Shown here: one piece after another, positions 36,491 to 48,735 of the stretch
Position numbering within the stretch: position 1 is the first letter of the stretch
Layout: each line of letters starts with the position of its first letter
Source: Vitellaria paradoxa
Taxonomy: Eukaryota > Streptophyta > Magnoliopsida > Ericales > Sapotaceae
Direction of reading: 5' to 3'
NCBI GenBank assembly: GCA_019916065.1
Contig: CM034238.1
Coordinates: 806,001-870,000 of the forward strand
DNA: 64,000 nt
Notes under the pieces: model-generated
Databases searched by the model: none
The model's input: the letters and a program-made list of their open reading frames with translations, nothing else
Told to the model about the DNA's origin: nothing
Made by a program: the position numbers and the translations under genes

Positions 36491-37346
36491 TATCACTATA
36501 CATATTTTATATATAAGTTCCCTTGTTCTTCCCAAAATTAATTTAGGGGACAAAAGCTACCCAATTTTCGTTCATAGCCCTCCGCTGAGTCCCCCCCCCC
36601 CCCGGCCCGGGGGGATTATTTCTTGATATTTTTGCTCCTTTTTCATTGTTGTTTTAATTCCAAGTGTTTGTGCAAAATTTTACTAAAAAATTTGAAGTCT
36701 TTCAGTTTGGGCGATAAGCATCCAAGGCTCTACTGGCTGGCAAACGGAAGACGGTTGACATAGTGGTCCCTTAAAATTTAAAATTATATGAAATTTAAAA
36801 AAATAAAACACAAAACAAAACAGATATAAAATAAGTAATACATACTCGAAACAAATTTGGAATAAATAACAAAAACACAATATGATTTGTCCTAATTTTT
36901 ATTATTTCAATTTAACAAATTATATAATTTTTTATTAAAATTATTTTATTCTCAAGTCTTAATTAAAGGGTTTCACGTAGTTGATCAGATTAAGTAAATG
37001 AAATGTGTAAAATGAGTAAAGAACGAGAAATTTTAACTTGTCACATATGTAAAAATGAGGAAAAAAAAAGATTTTTTTATAGTAAAAACAGATAAAAAAA
37101 TTTAAATAAATAAGCATTGTTGCCATCCCTGCTTCAACAGGACCATCAATTGGTCAATCTAGAACAAAGGTGGAAGTTGGAAAAATCGGAAGCATCGAAC
37201 CCATATATATAAAAAGTTTTGTGGTCCCAGCTGGGTCTTAAATGACGAACAAAGGAGAAAAGATATTATACAATACGTCTGTACGTATGTTAAAAGGAAG
37301 AGGTTTGTTCTACTTACTGATGTGGCGAAGCTCTTTAATTTTATCA
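32525..37346. other. Gene-free spacer upstream of LAX2-like gene
   Basis: About 4.8 kb with no supported gene. It holds a (GA)n run at about 33254-33270, short A- and T-runs, a paired (AC)n-(AT)n tract at 36445-36490 and the C/G tract at 36591-36614. The 33660-34450 stretch is moderately complex but has no ORF or RNA gene that I could recognise. Confidence 0.55.
36445..36490. repeat. Compound (AC)n(AT)n microsatellite
   Basis: An AC dinucleotide run passes directly into an AT run, about 45 bp in all. Purine/pyrimidine alternation of this kind can adopt non-B structure. Confidence 0.85.
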
Positions 37347-38310
37347 TCTCTCTCTCTCCCTCTCTCTCTTCCTATAAAAGCTGGTGACCTTTTTTCTTTT
37401 TCTTATATATATTATGAAAGTAAATTTTATTTTATTTTTTATATTTAATATATTCAATTATCTTATAATAAAAAATTCATAAATACCATTTTTATTTTCA
37501 AATAAATGTGTTCACAATAAATGCAATGTAGCAAATTTATAAAAATAACTTTTTCACATTTTTTTATGTATAATTTGGGAGCAGAGTGAAAATATTAACA
37601 ATTATAATCGTTAAAAATAAGTATTTTTTTCAACAGTCATAATTGTAAAAAATAAACACATTATTTTTAACATCTGAGAGTTGTAAAAATAAAATTATTA
37701 TTTTTATGGGTCCAATTTCAACACTTAAAAACGATTACTTGACCCAAAAAATACATTTTTAACATTTTTTTTTCACGATTCTAATAATTGAAACTGAATT
37801 GTTTTGTTATAGTGTGAATATTCAATATTCCCTTTTAACTTAACTCTAAAATACTTTGTAACATATTTTTGTATTATTACAGACTTCTTGAATTGATATT
37901 ATTGATCATAATAATTATATTTTGTTTTTAGATGATATATTTTATTATTATTATTATTATTGTAATTAAGCATTTGAACTTTAGACAGTAGACATTTTAA
38001 GAAAAATCTTTCTAACTCATATTAAAAGTTTCTAATAATAGTTGTGGATTATTAATCCAATAAATACCACCTAATTCCATCATTAGATTTTAGTGGTATA
38101 GATTTACTTTTATACAAATGAATTTATTACTACTATTACAATATTGATACATATATTTTTTTTATTTTTTTACTTTATTTATTGACATTTGGATATAATT
38201 GAGTCTTTTCTATAGTTATTATAAATATTTCTCTTAACAAATACAATATAATTTAATTTCCTCCTAAAAAAAATATTATCGAACCCGTGCTTTGGACGGG
38301 TTCTTGCTAG
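37347..38310 (+). mobile_element. Probable non-autonomous Helitron
   Basis: The 3' end fits the Helitron rule: a perfect 8 bp hairpin (GAACCCGT, 7 bp loop, ACGGGTTC; 38281-38303), three bases, then CTAG at 38307-38310 followed by T. The 5' end fits a TC start after an A (A at 37346). It runs through a TC-rich stretch to TCTTCCTATAAAAGCTGG, like plant Helitron 5' termini. The element is about 0.96 kb, AT-rich, with no Rep/helicase and no terminal inverted repeats or target duplication, as expected. The exact 5' end is uncertain between 37347 and 37367 because of the TC repeat. Confidence 0.7.
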
Positions 38311-38315
38311 TCCTT

Positions 38316-38322
38316 TATTTAA
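38316..38322 (+). promoter_or_regulatory. TATA-like motif of the LAX2-like gene
   Basis: TATTTAA lies 338 bp before the start codon and 6 bp after the Helitron end. A leader with CT-rich segments (about 38462-38476) follows. A second candidate, CTATATATA near 38500, is closer to the ATG. Which one is used cannot be told from sequence. Confidence 0.4.
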
Positions 38323-38659
38323 GGCACTAAGGCCTGTGGTTTTCGTCAAAGATACAGAATTGAATTGAAAGCTCCAAAATCAGATTAACTCGCTTCCCAA
38401 GAACCCTCTCTATTATCCCTTTCAAACGCAGCCTTTCCTACCTTCAAGAATCAAACCCCCCCTCTCTCTCTCTCTACAGTCTTTGTGTTGGTGTATATCT
38501 ATATATACATGGATAGTTAGTGACCATATATGTAAGCAGCTCATTGAGCTTACTTCATTCCCATTGTCTAGTGCATGTTGCAGGTACACCCACTGCAACA
38601 GTTAAGATAACAAGATATTATAGTAGGAAGAGAAGAAGTTTGGAAAGACAGCGAGAGAG

Positions 38660-41600
38660 ATGGCTGCAGATAAGGCGGTAGAGACAGTGATTGTAGGGAA
38701 TTATGTGGAGATGGAAACTGAAGGGAAGACTAAGGATGTGAGAAGCAGGATATCTAACCTCTTCTGGCATGGTGGCTCAGTTTATGATGCTTGGTTTAGC
38801 TGTGCTTCAAATCAGGTTCCTTTTTAATTAATTTTCACTTCCTCTCTCATTATATATATATAATTGTATGTATGTATGTGTATGTGTAACCATTATATAT
38901 ATGTATTCTTATTGCTTTTTTTTAAGGTGTTTTGAGATTTGTTTGTTAATTTGTTTTTCAGGTGGCCCAGGTTCTGCTGACCTTGCCATACTCATTTTCT
39001 CAGCTGGGGATGCTTTCTGGGATCCTCTTTCAACTCTTCTATGGGTTGATGGGTGGCTGGACAGCTTACCTCATTACCGTTCTCTATATCGAGTACAGAA
39101 CCAGAAAAGAAAGAGAGAAAGTTGATTTCAGAAACCATGTCATTCAGGTCTTTAATCTGAATTAATTCACCCGCCAAGAAAAGAACACACACAGACACAC
39201 ACTACCGTTTGATCTGATATACATCAAATGCATGCTTTGCTTAATTTTGATTTCTGTGCATTAATTTATGGTTGAAGTGGTTTGAAGTTCTTGATGGGCT
39301 GCTTGGAAAACACTGGAGGAATGTGGGTTTAGCATTCAATTGCACTTTTCTTCTGTTTGGATCTGTGATTCAACTCATAGCTTGCGCAAGGTATATACGT
39401 TTGTAGCTATTGATTTTATTATTATTTTCCAAAGTAGCAGTAACATATAGTTCCAGTTACTGACAAACAAAGAGCACCTGCAGCCATGCACACTGACTGA
39501 GCAATATGCTTTAATTAATTAATAATTATTTGATGCAGCAACATATATTACATAAATGATAATCTGGACAAAAGAACATGGACTTACATCTTCGGAGCCT
39601 GCTGTGCAACCACTGTCTTCATTCCTTCATTTCACAACTATAGGGTCTGGTCCTTCCTAGGCTTGTTAATGACCACCTACACAGCTTGGTACCTCACTAT
39701 TGCTTCACTCCTCCACGGACAGGTACGTACCTCCTTTAATCATCCCTAATACTAGCTAAAAGCTGTACGGCCATTGGAAAGATGCCACCTTTTTAATTAA
39801 TATTTTAATTACAATATTAATATTAATTGTTACTTTATTCTATACTATTTGCTAATAAATATATCATGTATATTCTCGCTGTGTGTGTGTATATATATAT
39901 ATGCACACAAGCAGTTGTAACATAACATAATTAACCTTATTAATTATGAGCTAGTTTAGTTAATTTTGATGATTTACTTCATTGGTAATTCTTAGGTTGA
40001 GGGGGTGAAACATTCGGGTCCAAGCAAGCTGGTGCTCTACTTCACGGGGGCCACCAACATTCTCTATACATTCGGAGGACATGCTGTCACTGTGTAAGAC
40101 ATATATATAAATATATATATTTATATATGTTTAGGTTTTTATTTTTTTATTTCATTTTTTCGCGAGAATAAATATTAATTTTTATAATGAAAGAAGTTAA
40201 AATTAAAGTGAATTTATCATCTCTCTTTATTGTATTATTTATTTATATTATCTACAAATATGATTGTATATTTTGTCTAGCGTTAATATATTTATACATG
40301 TATAATTTTTTCCCAGTGTTGCCCACGTTTTCCTATGCACAAAGCCCTGGTTCGACATGGGTAAAACAGTAAAAAGGATAAATAAATACCCTGCCCCCTT
40401 GCCTGGAGGTCATGTTGAAAATGACTTGACCTTGTCTTGTGTAGACGTAACCTGGCTTTAGATCTAGTGACCAATACTTGAAGCAAAAGCTTATTATTCC
40501 CTGACCATGCAATGTGTATGGCAGATCTTTTATCACATAAATTACTATTCTCTAGGATCCTTTCATGGATCACCGTTCAGAGCTCTTTATTCCAAAATTG
40601 CCCCCTCATGCGTGGGAGGCAAAAAAGTGATCCTTTCAATGGAAAACTCTTTTCTCCTTCTGTTGTAACGTAGAAACCCAAAAAACTTTCTTATTTCACT
40701 TCGGCTTCTGCCATCAGATAAAAATGTGGGCCACTAGCTCCTTGATCATTGTTCAATGTGGGTTGGATTTCACGACGACTTTCCTCTCACATTACTACCA
40801 GTAACCCAAAGTTTAGATTGTCAAGCCCGTGCTTAATTATTGCCGAACTAAGGCTTCATTGGAAATTATAATATTTGTTAAAAAATATTAAAAATTTTTA
40901 AAAATTATTCATGTCAATATATAAATCACGAACTCACAAATTTTATTAAATTTTACTTAATTTTTTTTAACTCTAAATCACTATTTTAAAAATTAAACCG
41001 TTCGTCGAACTGGAAAAGTGACAGAGTTACAGGTCAGTGATTCAATCGTTAGTTTAAACGGAATCAAATTGGATTTAAACCGTGAAGTCATAAATATATT
41101 TAAATATATAAATAAAATATCAAAATATATATTAATATTTTTGTATGAACTGAGTGGTTCTTTAAATCCACTCTTAGTTCGTTAGTTTACCGATTGAATC
41201 AGTGGGTCACTAGTATTAGATCAATTCAACTTTAAAACGGATTTTATTAGTTGATCGGATTAATTCTCGAACTAGTTTTCGATTCAACCAATTAAATCAA
41301 CTAATTCGATCCAACTTTTAAAACATTGCTCCAAACAGATTCTTTAATATTCATATGGATATTAAAGATGTTGCACAAATATAGTTGTAATTTTGATGAG
41401 TGGGATGGGAATGCATTAATGCAGTGAGATAATGCATGCGATGTGGAAGCCACAAAAGTTCAAGGCCTTGTACTTGCTGGCTACCCTTTATGTGCTGACG
41501 CTGACCCTTCCATCAGCCGCAGCGGTGTATTGGGCTTTCGGGGACATGCTTCTCAATCATTCCAACGCTTTTGCTCTCCTCCCAAAATCACCCTTCAGAG

Positions 41601-41687
41601 ACATGGCTGTCATCTTGATGCTCATCCACCAGGCATGCTGCTCACTTCCCCCCTTATCTTTCTTTCTCACTCGCACACATGCACAAA

Positions 41688-41718
<31 letters not shown>

Positions 41719-43805
41719 TAAAATAGAATAAAGAACATTTCATTTTATAAAAAAATCAAAGATACTAAATGTAGTTTATTTTTAATTTTCTACTCTCAAA
41801 AAAATACTACTTATTGTGAGAATATCAAAATGAAGTCAATTGGGGTTTTCAAAGAATTATTTTTTAATTTTTTTTTTCACTATTGAACCAGAAAAAATAT
41901 TTTAAAAAGTGAAATTATAATGATGTGGCGATTGTAATGTTTAAATCAAAGTATGATTTTATGAATTTATTTTTTTGAATTAATTGATAGACCCCCAATT
42001 AATATTTATGTTTCACATAAATCTTCGAACAACATAGTATTATATGAGGAAAATGTTAATTTCAGATAAATTTTATTAATGCAAAAGAAAAGTACAATAA
42101 TCAAGGCACATGATACAAATAGATAATATAATAAATAATCTGATCATAACAAAAACAACTTTACTTTCTCTTAACTAATTAATAAAATTCAAAATTTAGT
42201 GGAAACTTTAATTATAGTAAAAAATAAAAGTTATCTTTTTACATCCCTCTATATATATATATATATATGTATATGTATTGCATTATATAATATTAATGGA
42301 ATGGACATACATTTACAACACTGATGTACATAGTGCAGAGCTTTGTCATGTTGTTAAGAGACTTCAAAAGTTGGTTGATTAAATTGGGGATGATATGCTT
42401 TGTGCAGTTTATTACGTTTGGTTTTGCATGCACGCCCTTATACTTCGTGTGGGAGAAGACAATAGGGATGCACCACTGCAAGAGCCTGTGCAAGCGAGCG
42501 GCGGCCAGATTGCCCGTGGTCATCCCCATCTGGTTCTTGGCCATCATCTTCCCCTTCTTCGGCCCCATCAACTCCACCGTCGGATCACTTCTAGTTAGCT
42601 TCACTGTCTACATCATCCCTGCCCTCGCTCACATGGTTACCTTCAGATCTGCCGCAGCCCGTGAGGTAATAATTATATTAGTAATTTATTAATTTAATCT
42701 ACTATAATCACCACGTGATATTTAAGCTCTGTTTGAAATAATAAAAAATTTTAAAAAATAATTAAAAAAATCTAAAAATTTTAAAAATTATTTATTTTTT
42801 ATCTCGTTGCACGAATTACGAACTCAAAACTTATCTCACTTTGGATGTATTTGGAGTGATAAAAAGTGAGATAAAATGTAATTTGGGAAAACTTTTTACG
42901 TTTAGTACATATATCTCTAACCGCATTTTTTTAGAGATGAATAGTAAAATTTCCGTTTTGACGGATTGGATTTTCGTCTGAACGGATATCATGATTTCTT
43001 TGCACTGTAATCCGTTAAAACGATTTTTACAATCTGTTTGAACGGAAGATAGTTGTACGAATCAGTCGGAACGGTTTCTACAATCCGTCTAAACAGTTTC
43101 TACGATCCCATAAAAAATAGTCAAAGTAAATGTCATTCGGTAGTTTGAGAGTCGATGATAAGAATGGCAAAAAAAATTTTGCTATTTGATTAAATGAATT
43201 CTAGTTATTGACTTTTTTTTTTAATTATAAGAAGGTAAGAATGTGTAAAAATGTATAAAGATTTTCAGATATTTTTAGTGTACTAAATGCACCCTTTATA
43301 TGATTTTATCTTATTTTTTTGTTACTCCAAACGCATCTATAATTACTGACACGTGGAATCTATCGGACCCATTGTTTAACTCCTGCGCTTTAAGTTTTAC
43401 GGTGTAGAAGTGGGATCCATCATCCAAGTGGTTCAGCCAATGGTTTTGAATGTGCCAACTTCAATTTTTAACCGTCGGGCATTTATTTATTTATTTATTA
43501 TTATTATTTCTTTCCTATAAATGCAGAATGCTGTAGAGCAACCTTTAAAGTATTTGGGAAGATGGGCCGGAACGTATACGATAAATGCGTTTGTGGTGGT
43601 GTGGGTACTTGTGGTTGGGTTTGGATTCGGTGGGTGGGCGAGCATGATAAACTTCATACACCAAATTGACACATTTGGGCTCTTCACTAAATGCTATCAG
43701 TGCCCCCCACAATTCCCATCGCCACCGCCACCACACCTCAACTCCACCACAGCCCCTCCTTCACCAGCCAACCTCACCCACCCCCACCACCTTAACCATC
43801 CATGA
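38660..43805 (+). CDS. LAX2: Auxin influx carrier, AUX1/LAX family (LAX2-like)
   Basis: Plasma-membrane proton/auxin symporter of the amino-acid/auxin permease family, importing indole-3-acetic acid. Exons: 38660-38815, 38962-39147, 39278-39390, 39539-39722, 39996-40093, 41425-41632, 42408-42665, 43527-43805. Phases agree throughout, giving 493 residues. Family blocks are all present: LFWHGGSVYDAWFSCASNQ, VAQVLLTLPYSFSQLGM, NHVIQWFEVLDGLLG, KRTWTYIFGACCATTVF, HSGPSKLVLYFTGATN, EIMHAMWKPQKFK, RLPVVIPIWFLAIIF and FGLFTKCYQCPP. The short N-terminus with VGNYVEME, the LLNHSNAFALLPK segment and the Pro/His-rich tail point to the LAX2 branch; the paralogue call is from memory. Intron 6 starts GC rather than GT (41633). 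Introns 5 and 7 carry MITEs. The coding sequence has no frameshift. Confidence 0.93.
40094..41424 (+). other. LAX2-like intron 5 with inserted repeats
   Basis: At 1331 bp this is the longest intron. After an AT-rich start it contains a higher-GC block (about 40310-40680) unlike the rest of the intron. A degenerate TTTGGA-family stretch follows (about 40857-40990). An AAACCGTTCGTCGAACTGG...TTCGATCCAACTTTT inverted-repeat-like stretch lies at about 40990-41330. The higher-GC block has no recognised coding content. Confidence 0.5.
41633..42407 (+). other. GC-AG intron 6 of the LAX2-like gene
   Basis: The exon ends LIHQ with CAG at 41630-41632 and the next bases are GCATGC. The next exon starts FITFGFACTP after TTTGTGCAG (42407). 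The protein is continuous across this junction as in family members, so the donor is GC, the minor but spliceable class. No nearby GT donor preserves the frame and the conserved residues. Confidence 0.8.
42722..42850. mobile_element. TTTGGA-family MITE fragment in LAX2-like intron 7
   Basis: Starts AAGCTCTGTTTGAAATAAT. Read on the minus strand it has GTTCGTAATTCGTGCAACGAG and AATAATTTTTAAAATTTTTAGA, the same interior as other family copies. It directly abuts the next element. Confidence 0.45.
42841..43342. mobile_element. TTTGGAG-family MITE in LAX2-like intron 7
   Basis: The left end GGATGTATTTGGAGTGAT and the right end (other strand) GATGCGTTTGGAGTAAC are inverted repeats. GAGATAAAATGTAATTTGGG lies just inside. 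The interior has several degenerate repeats of the type CAATCCGT-TGAACGG. About 0.5 kb, non-coding, and fully intronic. Confidence 0.6.
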
Positions 43806-43820
43806 TCATCTCTGCCGCCC

Positions 43821-43845
43821 ACCCCACCCCACCCCACCCCACCCC
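43821..43845 (+). repeat. (ACCCC)5 pentanucleotide repeat in LAX2-like 3' UTR
   Basis: Five ACCCC units begin 16 bp after the stop codon. The template strand reads GGGGT five times, so a G-quadruplex is possible in DNA. The transcript itself would carry the C-rich strand. Confidence 0.85.
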
Positions 43846-44079
43846 TCTCATATCAACTCAGATCGATCAAAGAGGCGGAACAAAAACTGCAGCGCCTCGA
43901 TTATAGGCCCCGTTGCATCTACGGATGGAGGCACCCATACAATATCCAAATTATGCAGTTGCTTTGTCTTGTCAGATCTTTTAGTAGTAGTGGTCGTTTA
44001 GATTAGAGCTCTTCCATTCCAAAATGTAGTATGTAATAGATGAAAAATTTGCACTTCACAACCATATTTGTTACTTAAA

Positions 44080-44145
44080 ACTCTCTCTCTCTCTCTCTCT
44101 CTCTCCCCCCCCCCCAAATCATATGACTCCCACCCCCCCCCCAAA
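44080..44145. repeat. (CT)n with two poly-C runs
   Basis: A CT dinucleotide run is followed by about 11 C, then AATCATATGACTCC, then another run of about 10 C and AGTCATATGA. The two CATATGAC/GTCATATG parts form a short inverted repeat. It lies in or just after the LAX2-like 3' UTR. Confidence 0.8.
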
Positions 44146-44959
44146 AAGTCATATGAACATTTGAATTATGTAGCGTTGTTATAACTTATATTGCATTTTA
44201 TTACACTCCTACCTTTTCCCTTTCCCTTGTCTTTTGCTAAGATAAGCATTCAAGCAAATAACAATCCATCTACCATATTTATAACATAAGTAGACATGAT
44301 GATATATTTGTCAAAATATGCATATATATATACATATATGACTTCCAAGCTACGGTTTTTTCCAATATATTTTTGGCTAGCGGAGCTAGCAACCAAACAA
44401 ATGGGAGGAGGAATAAATCAACCTAGACAAAGAGTCTTGAAATTGAGAAATGTCACGGAATAAAAAGCTGGAAGCCTTTTTAGTTTTTGCTGGCTCTGTT
44501 GTGTTGAGCAGACCCATTTCATAATTCAAATGGATGGTAAGAATCCATTAATTTACCCAAAAAAAAAAGAAAAAAGAAAAAAAGGCCTCAACGGTAAAAG
44601 TGCAAAGGAATGGTTTTCTAAGGATGGATGGGGTGTGTAAGTGTTGAGTTAAGTTGCGACCATCAGGGGGATTATACAAGACCATAGACCAAACTCCCAA
44701 AAGGGCTTTTCATCTTTTCAGTTGAAAGCCCACTTATCTGTTATCCTGGCAAACAACAAGACTAGACAAGACAATGTTTTCAGCTGTAGGCCCACACAGT
44801 GGCACAACTTGTAACCCCTCCTTTTAATTGTTATTATTATTGATTTGCATGCCTAAAATAAACTTAAAAGCTCTCAGTCTAAGACTTTAAATTTTTTCAA
44901 AAAATTTTAAAAAATTTCCAATTTCTTATTTAGTTAATTGTCATTTTCACACCAATCTT

Positions 44960-45125
44960 TATTTTGGGGGGCTATTCAAAACTCTAAACACTATAATTGA
45001 GATAAAAGTGAAATAAATTGAGAGTTCGTAATGCGTACAGTGAAAGAAAAAAGTTGATATGATATAAAGTTAATAAAGATTTATAGAGTCTTTTGTTATT
45101 TTTCAACAAACCAAATGAAGCTTTT
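44960..45125. mobile_element. TTTGGA-family MITE, degenerate
   Basis: The interior GAGAGTTCGTAATGCGTACAG, followed by GATATAAAGTTAATAAAG, closely matches the element at 16970. The right end reads AAACCAAATGAAGC. The left end is degenerate. Confidence 0.5.
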
Positions 45126-46701
45126 ATGATTCAACTAGTAAACAAAATGGGACAAGTTTCCATTATAATTAAAAAAAAAAAAAAAAAAAGAGGGTAAGTA
45201 CCACCCAGCTTGTTTTAAGTTTGGATTGGCAACTGTTTGCTCCACCATGTTTATATTTTAGCTTTTGTTTCATTTTGTGACTTTTTTTTCACTAAAATTT
45301 AATTTAATTTTTTTATTTGATAACTTTTACAGATGTTATTCATATTCGTAGGCCAGATTGTAGGAAGTGGGCGATACGTTTTTGTATTTCTATGAGAAGC
45401 TCTACGGCGCCCACAATTCCCAGTAGTGAGTCAAAAAATTACAAATAAAAAATTTTACATACGAGTGAAAAAACTAACTTTTTACCCAAAAAAAATCATT
45501 TTTTTTTTCATACGCATGTGAATTTTTCTATTTGGAAATGTTTACATTTTTTGTCAGTATGAGAATAACATGCTTAAAAATTATCAAACTAAAAAAAATA
45601 AAAAGATTAAATTTTGCTAAAAAAAAATGAAACAACAAAAAAAATTAAAGCTAATAGCTGTCATATAACCACCTTAAAACTGGAATAATGTCTAGTTGGT
45701 CATATTTCCGTACAAGTACTTAGGTGCTGCCACCTACTGATTAGTACAAAACGACCGGATAGAAGCTAAGCAAGGCAGAGGAGGGGCAGTTATATATATA
45801 ATGCTATTTCAATACTTACTTAACAAAAAAAAAAAAAAATGCTATTTCAATTCCTAACGGTAATTTGAAAGCCAATTAATTGCCAACAAGAGGCTGAGAG
45901 CAGAGAACTCCAGCCTTGCACATTCGAACCATTTACACAAAAATTTACAAAAGCAGTCGACACTCTTCCAATCAAAAGGTTTTTCCAAATAACAAGTTGT
46001 CCAATACCATCAATCTAAAACTAATTTTATTTAATTCTACTAATTTCTATATTTTCCAATATCCAGTCACAATTCAATCCCGCTATAAACCAACAAAGCA
46101 AAGCAGTAGAAATGGAACAGGTGTTATGTCCCCACTCTCCAGTTCATTCAGGAACTGAGGATTGCAAAAGTCCTTGTAGTTAGTGGCAACGACTAAAGTT
46201 GAATGTTGCATCCGCATAGAAAGACTGACATAATTATTATGTTTTATAAAAGAACTAATTTCATCTTTGCATGAGTCACGATTTTAAACATTAACCCCCC
46301 TTTCTCAAGCACTAACTCATGCGATGAGGCATAGAATAAAAATCAAAATTGATGTCCCTCAACTTCTGAACCCTACTACAATTCTCAAAGAATCCAAAAT
46401 GCCCCTTAGGGCTTAAACTAACTGTAGAAGCTTCCTTTAATTATGTCCTAGGAAGCATGAATACTTCTATGACATACAAATATCCAAACACGCCAAGGCG
46501 CTTTGAAATATACACATTAACAAGATAGGCATAAATAAAACATAATGAAACCTTGAAAAAGATAATTGGAATCAGATAATAAGATAAAAATAATAGGGCA
46601 AATCATTACAACCCCTCAATGAGGTATGAAAAATTACTTACACCTCACTTCCCCTGATTTTTTTTTTTTAAATTGTGTAACAAATGGCCCTTCAACTCTT
46701 A

Positions 46702-46851
46702 GGATGCATTTCGCGCTCTAAAACTCTCGTGGAAATCTCTAAAAACCTCTAAAAATTATTCACTTTTTATCTCACTGCACAAATTATAAACCCACAACTT
46801 TTATCAAATTATCTCATTTTATCTTACTTTTTGTCACTTCAAACGCCCCCT
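46702..46851. mobile_element. TTTGGA-family MITE, minus orientation
   Basis: The left end GGATGCATTTCGCGCTC and the right end (other strand) GGGGGCGTTTGAAGTGAC are inverted repeats. The minus strand contains TTTATAATTTGTGCAGTGAG and TTTTTAGAGGTTTTTAGAG, the family interior. About 150 bp. Confidence 0.55.
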
Positions 46852-48735
46852 AGTCAACTACCTCACATTTAGCAAAAAAATTTAAATTTCTGATTTCCCT
46901 TTAACGCTTGACAACACCACTAACACACCATCATGCAACTAAATTGAGTCAATCAACTCACAAACCAACATAACCATTCTCTCTTGCCATCTTTCTCCTC
47001 CACATGAACCAATTCCTTCTCATGCTATCACCTAGTCTATTTCTAGATCTATAAATGCACGCACCCGTCTCTTTTTTTACAAACCCAATCACTCATTCTC
47101 TCTACAATTTCATTCTCTCTCTCAACAAAAGCACTCTCTCTTTTTAACACTAAATCCACTCTCTACAAGCTCAATCATCCTTCCTCTCTCTACAAACTCA
47201 ATCATTCTTTTTAACACCATAATTAGAAGAGATTATAAATAAAATTTGGAGATGCATTGGATGGAAATGGTGGGCTGAATTGGACAGTGAATAAATGTCA
47301 GATAATGGAGAAAACAAAGGAAGGGGAAAAAAGAGTCGCCAATTGAGTTAAAAACAAGGGAAGATAAAAATAAGTAAATAAATAAATAATGAAGAAAGAT
47401 ACAGGTTTAACTTGGATGAAAATCTGTAATGACAACAGAAAGAAAATTAAATGTTTTAAGGGCAAAAAGGCAAATGTTTTTTGCAAGGCAAAATGGACAA
47501 ACTCAGACAGCATTAATTATAAATTTTTATACCCCATGGAGGGAGTTGTATTATTAGCACATTTCAAGGGAGGTTCTACATAATTTGTCCAAAATAATAC
47601 AAATTTACATTTTTTGATTCTTAGCATAAAATACATTTAGCACTCGTGTGCTTTACCCCAATCTCATTTTTATCCACGTAGTTTAATTTGTCCCACTATG
47701 CCCCATTTCGTGAAATTTACCCTTAATTCTTTTATCTTTATTTTTTTAATTTAGAAATTTTTAAGACCTAAATTTCCAATTTTGTGACTAAATAAAATGT
47801 TTTAAAAAAATATATAAATATGATATAAATGAAATTTAGTTTAAAAAAAAAAAGAACAGTAATTTTCATTTTTCATGTACATATATAAAAAAACATATAC
47901 TTATTCATAAAATTGGACCAACCCTATCGTGTGTTAAAAATAGACAAGTTGGCGTATCCGCGTTGTGTCGCATCAAGTATCTGTATTCCATGTCTGTAGT
48001 TGCACCTTTTAATTGATATCTCACCTAACTTGGACCATCTACCAGATTTTTATTGTTGTGTCCACAAAGCACTAACCTCTTTCCTTTTCCACAATACAAT
48101 GTGTTATGTTAGAGACCACATGAAAAATGTAACATCAAGCAAAAAGCCATATATACCTACCCCATAGAATTTGCTCTTAGCCTGAATTAGTATTCATCTT
48201 TTCATTTTTCACTGAATTCAAATCCTTTCCACAAAAAGTGTAAAGTGATAATACTAGCCATTTGAACCTGACCCCACACCATTACACAGAAAAAACTTGA
48301 AACAAGAAAATGACACCCCCTTCCTTGTATGCAAGCCAGAAAAATCAATGAAAACAAAACATGTATGAATGTACAAAGAAGTATTCAAATTTGTCAACAG
48401 TGTATTAAGATCTAGGCCTGCAATATATATAGCTGTCTCGACAGACAACTCTCCAAAGCAAAACAAAAGCCGAATCGATATAAAGAGATATTCCAACAGC
48501 ATAGGCTGATGAAAGAGATTACAGCAATCATATCCAAAAATCCTATCAAAACCATAGCATTAATTGTCATACCAAATACCAATAGCAAAGAGGTGACCAT
48601 AGAGCAGCTATCCAAAAAACACCAATTTTAAATAGGGTTCACCGATTCACAAAATTAACAGAGATGGTAAAAAGTTAAAACGAAGAAGAGAGGTGTAACA
48701 TGAAGATACACCTTACCCCAAATTTTTCACCCATT

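Larger units (their letters stand above)
43806..48250. other. Spacer between the LAX2-like and cold-shock genes
   Basis: The first few hundred bases are the LAX2-like 3' UTR. No gene is supported beyond it. Two TTTGGA-family elements (44960, 46702) are listed separately. The 45900-46560 stretch is less AT-rich but shows no recognised protein. The 47000-47250 stretch is rich in CTCTCT and CAATCA words. Confidence 0.55.
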
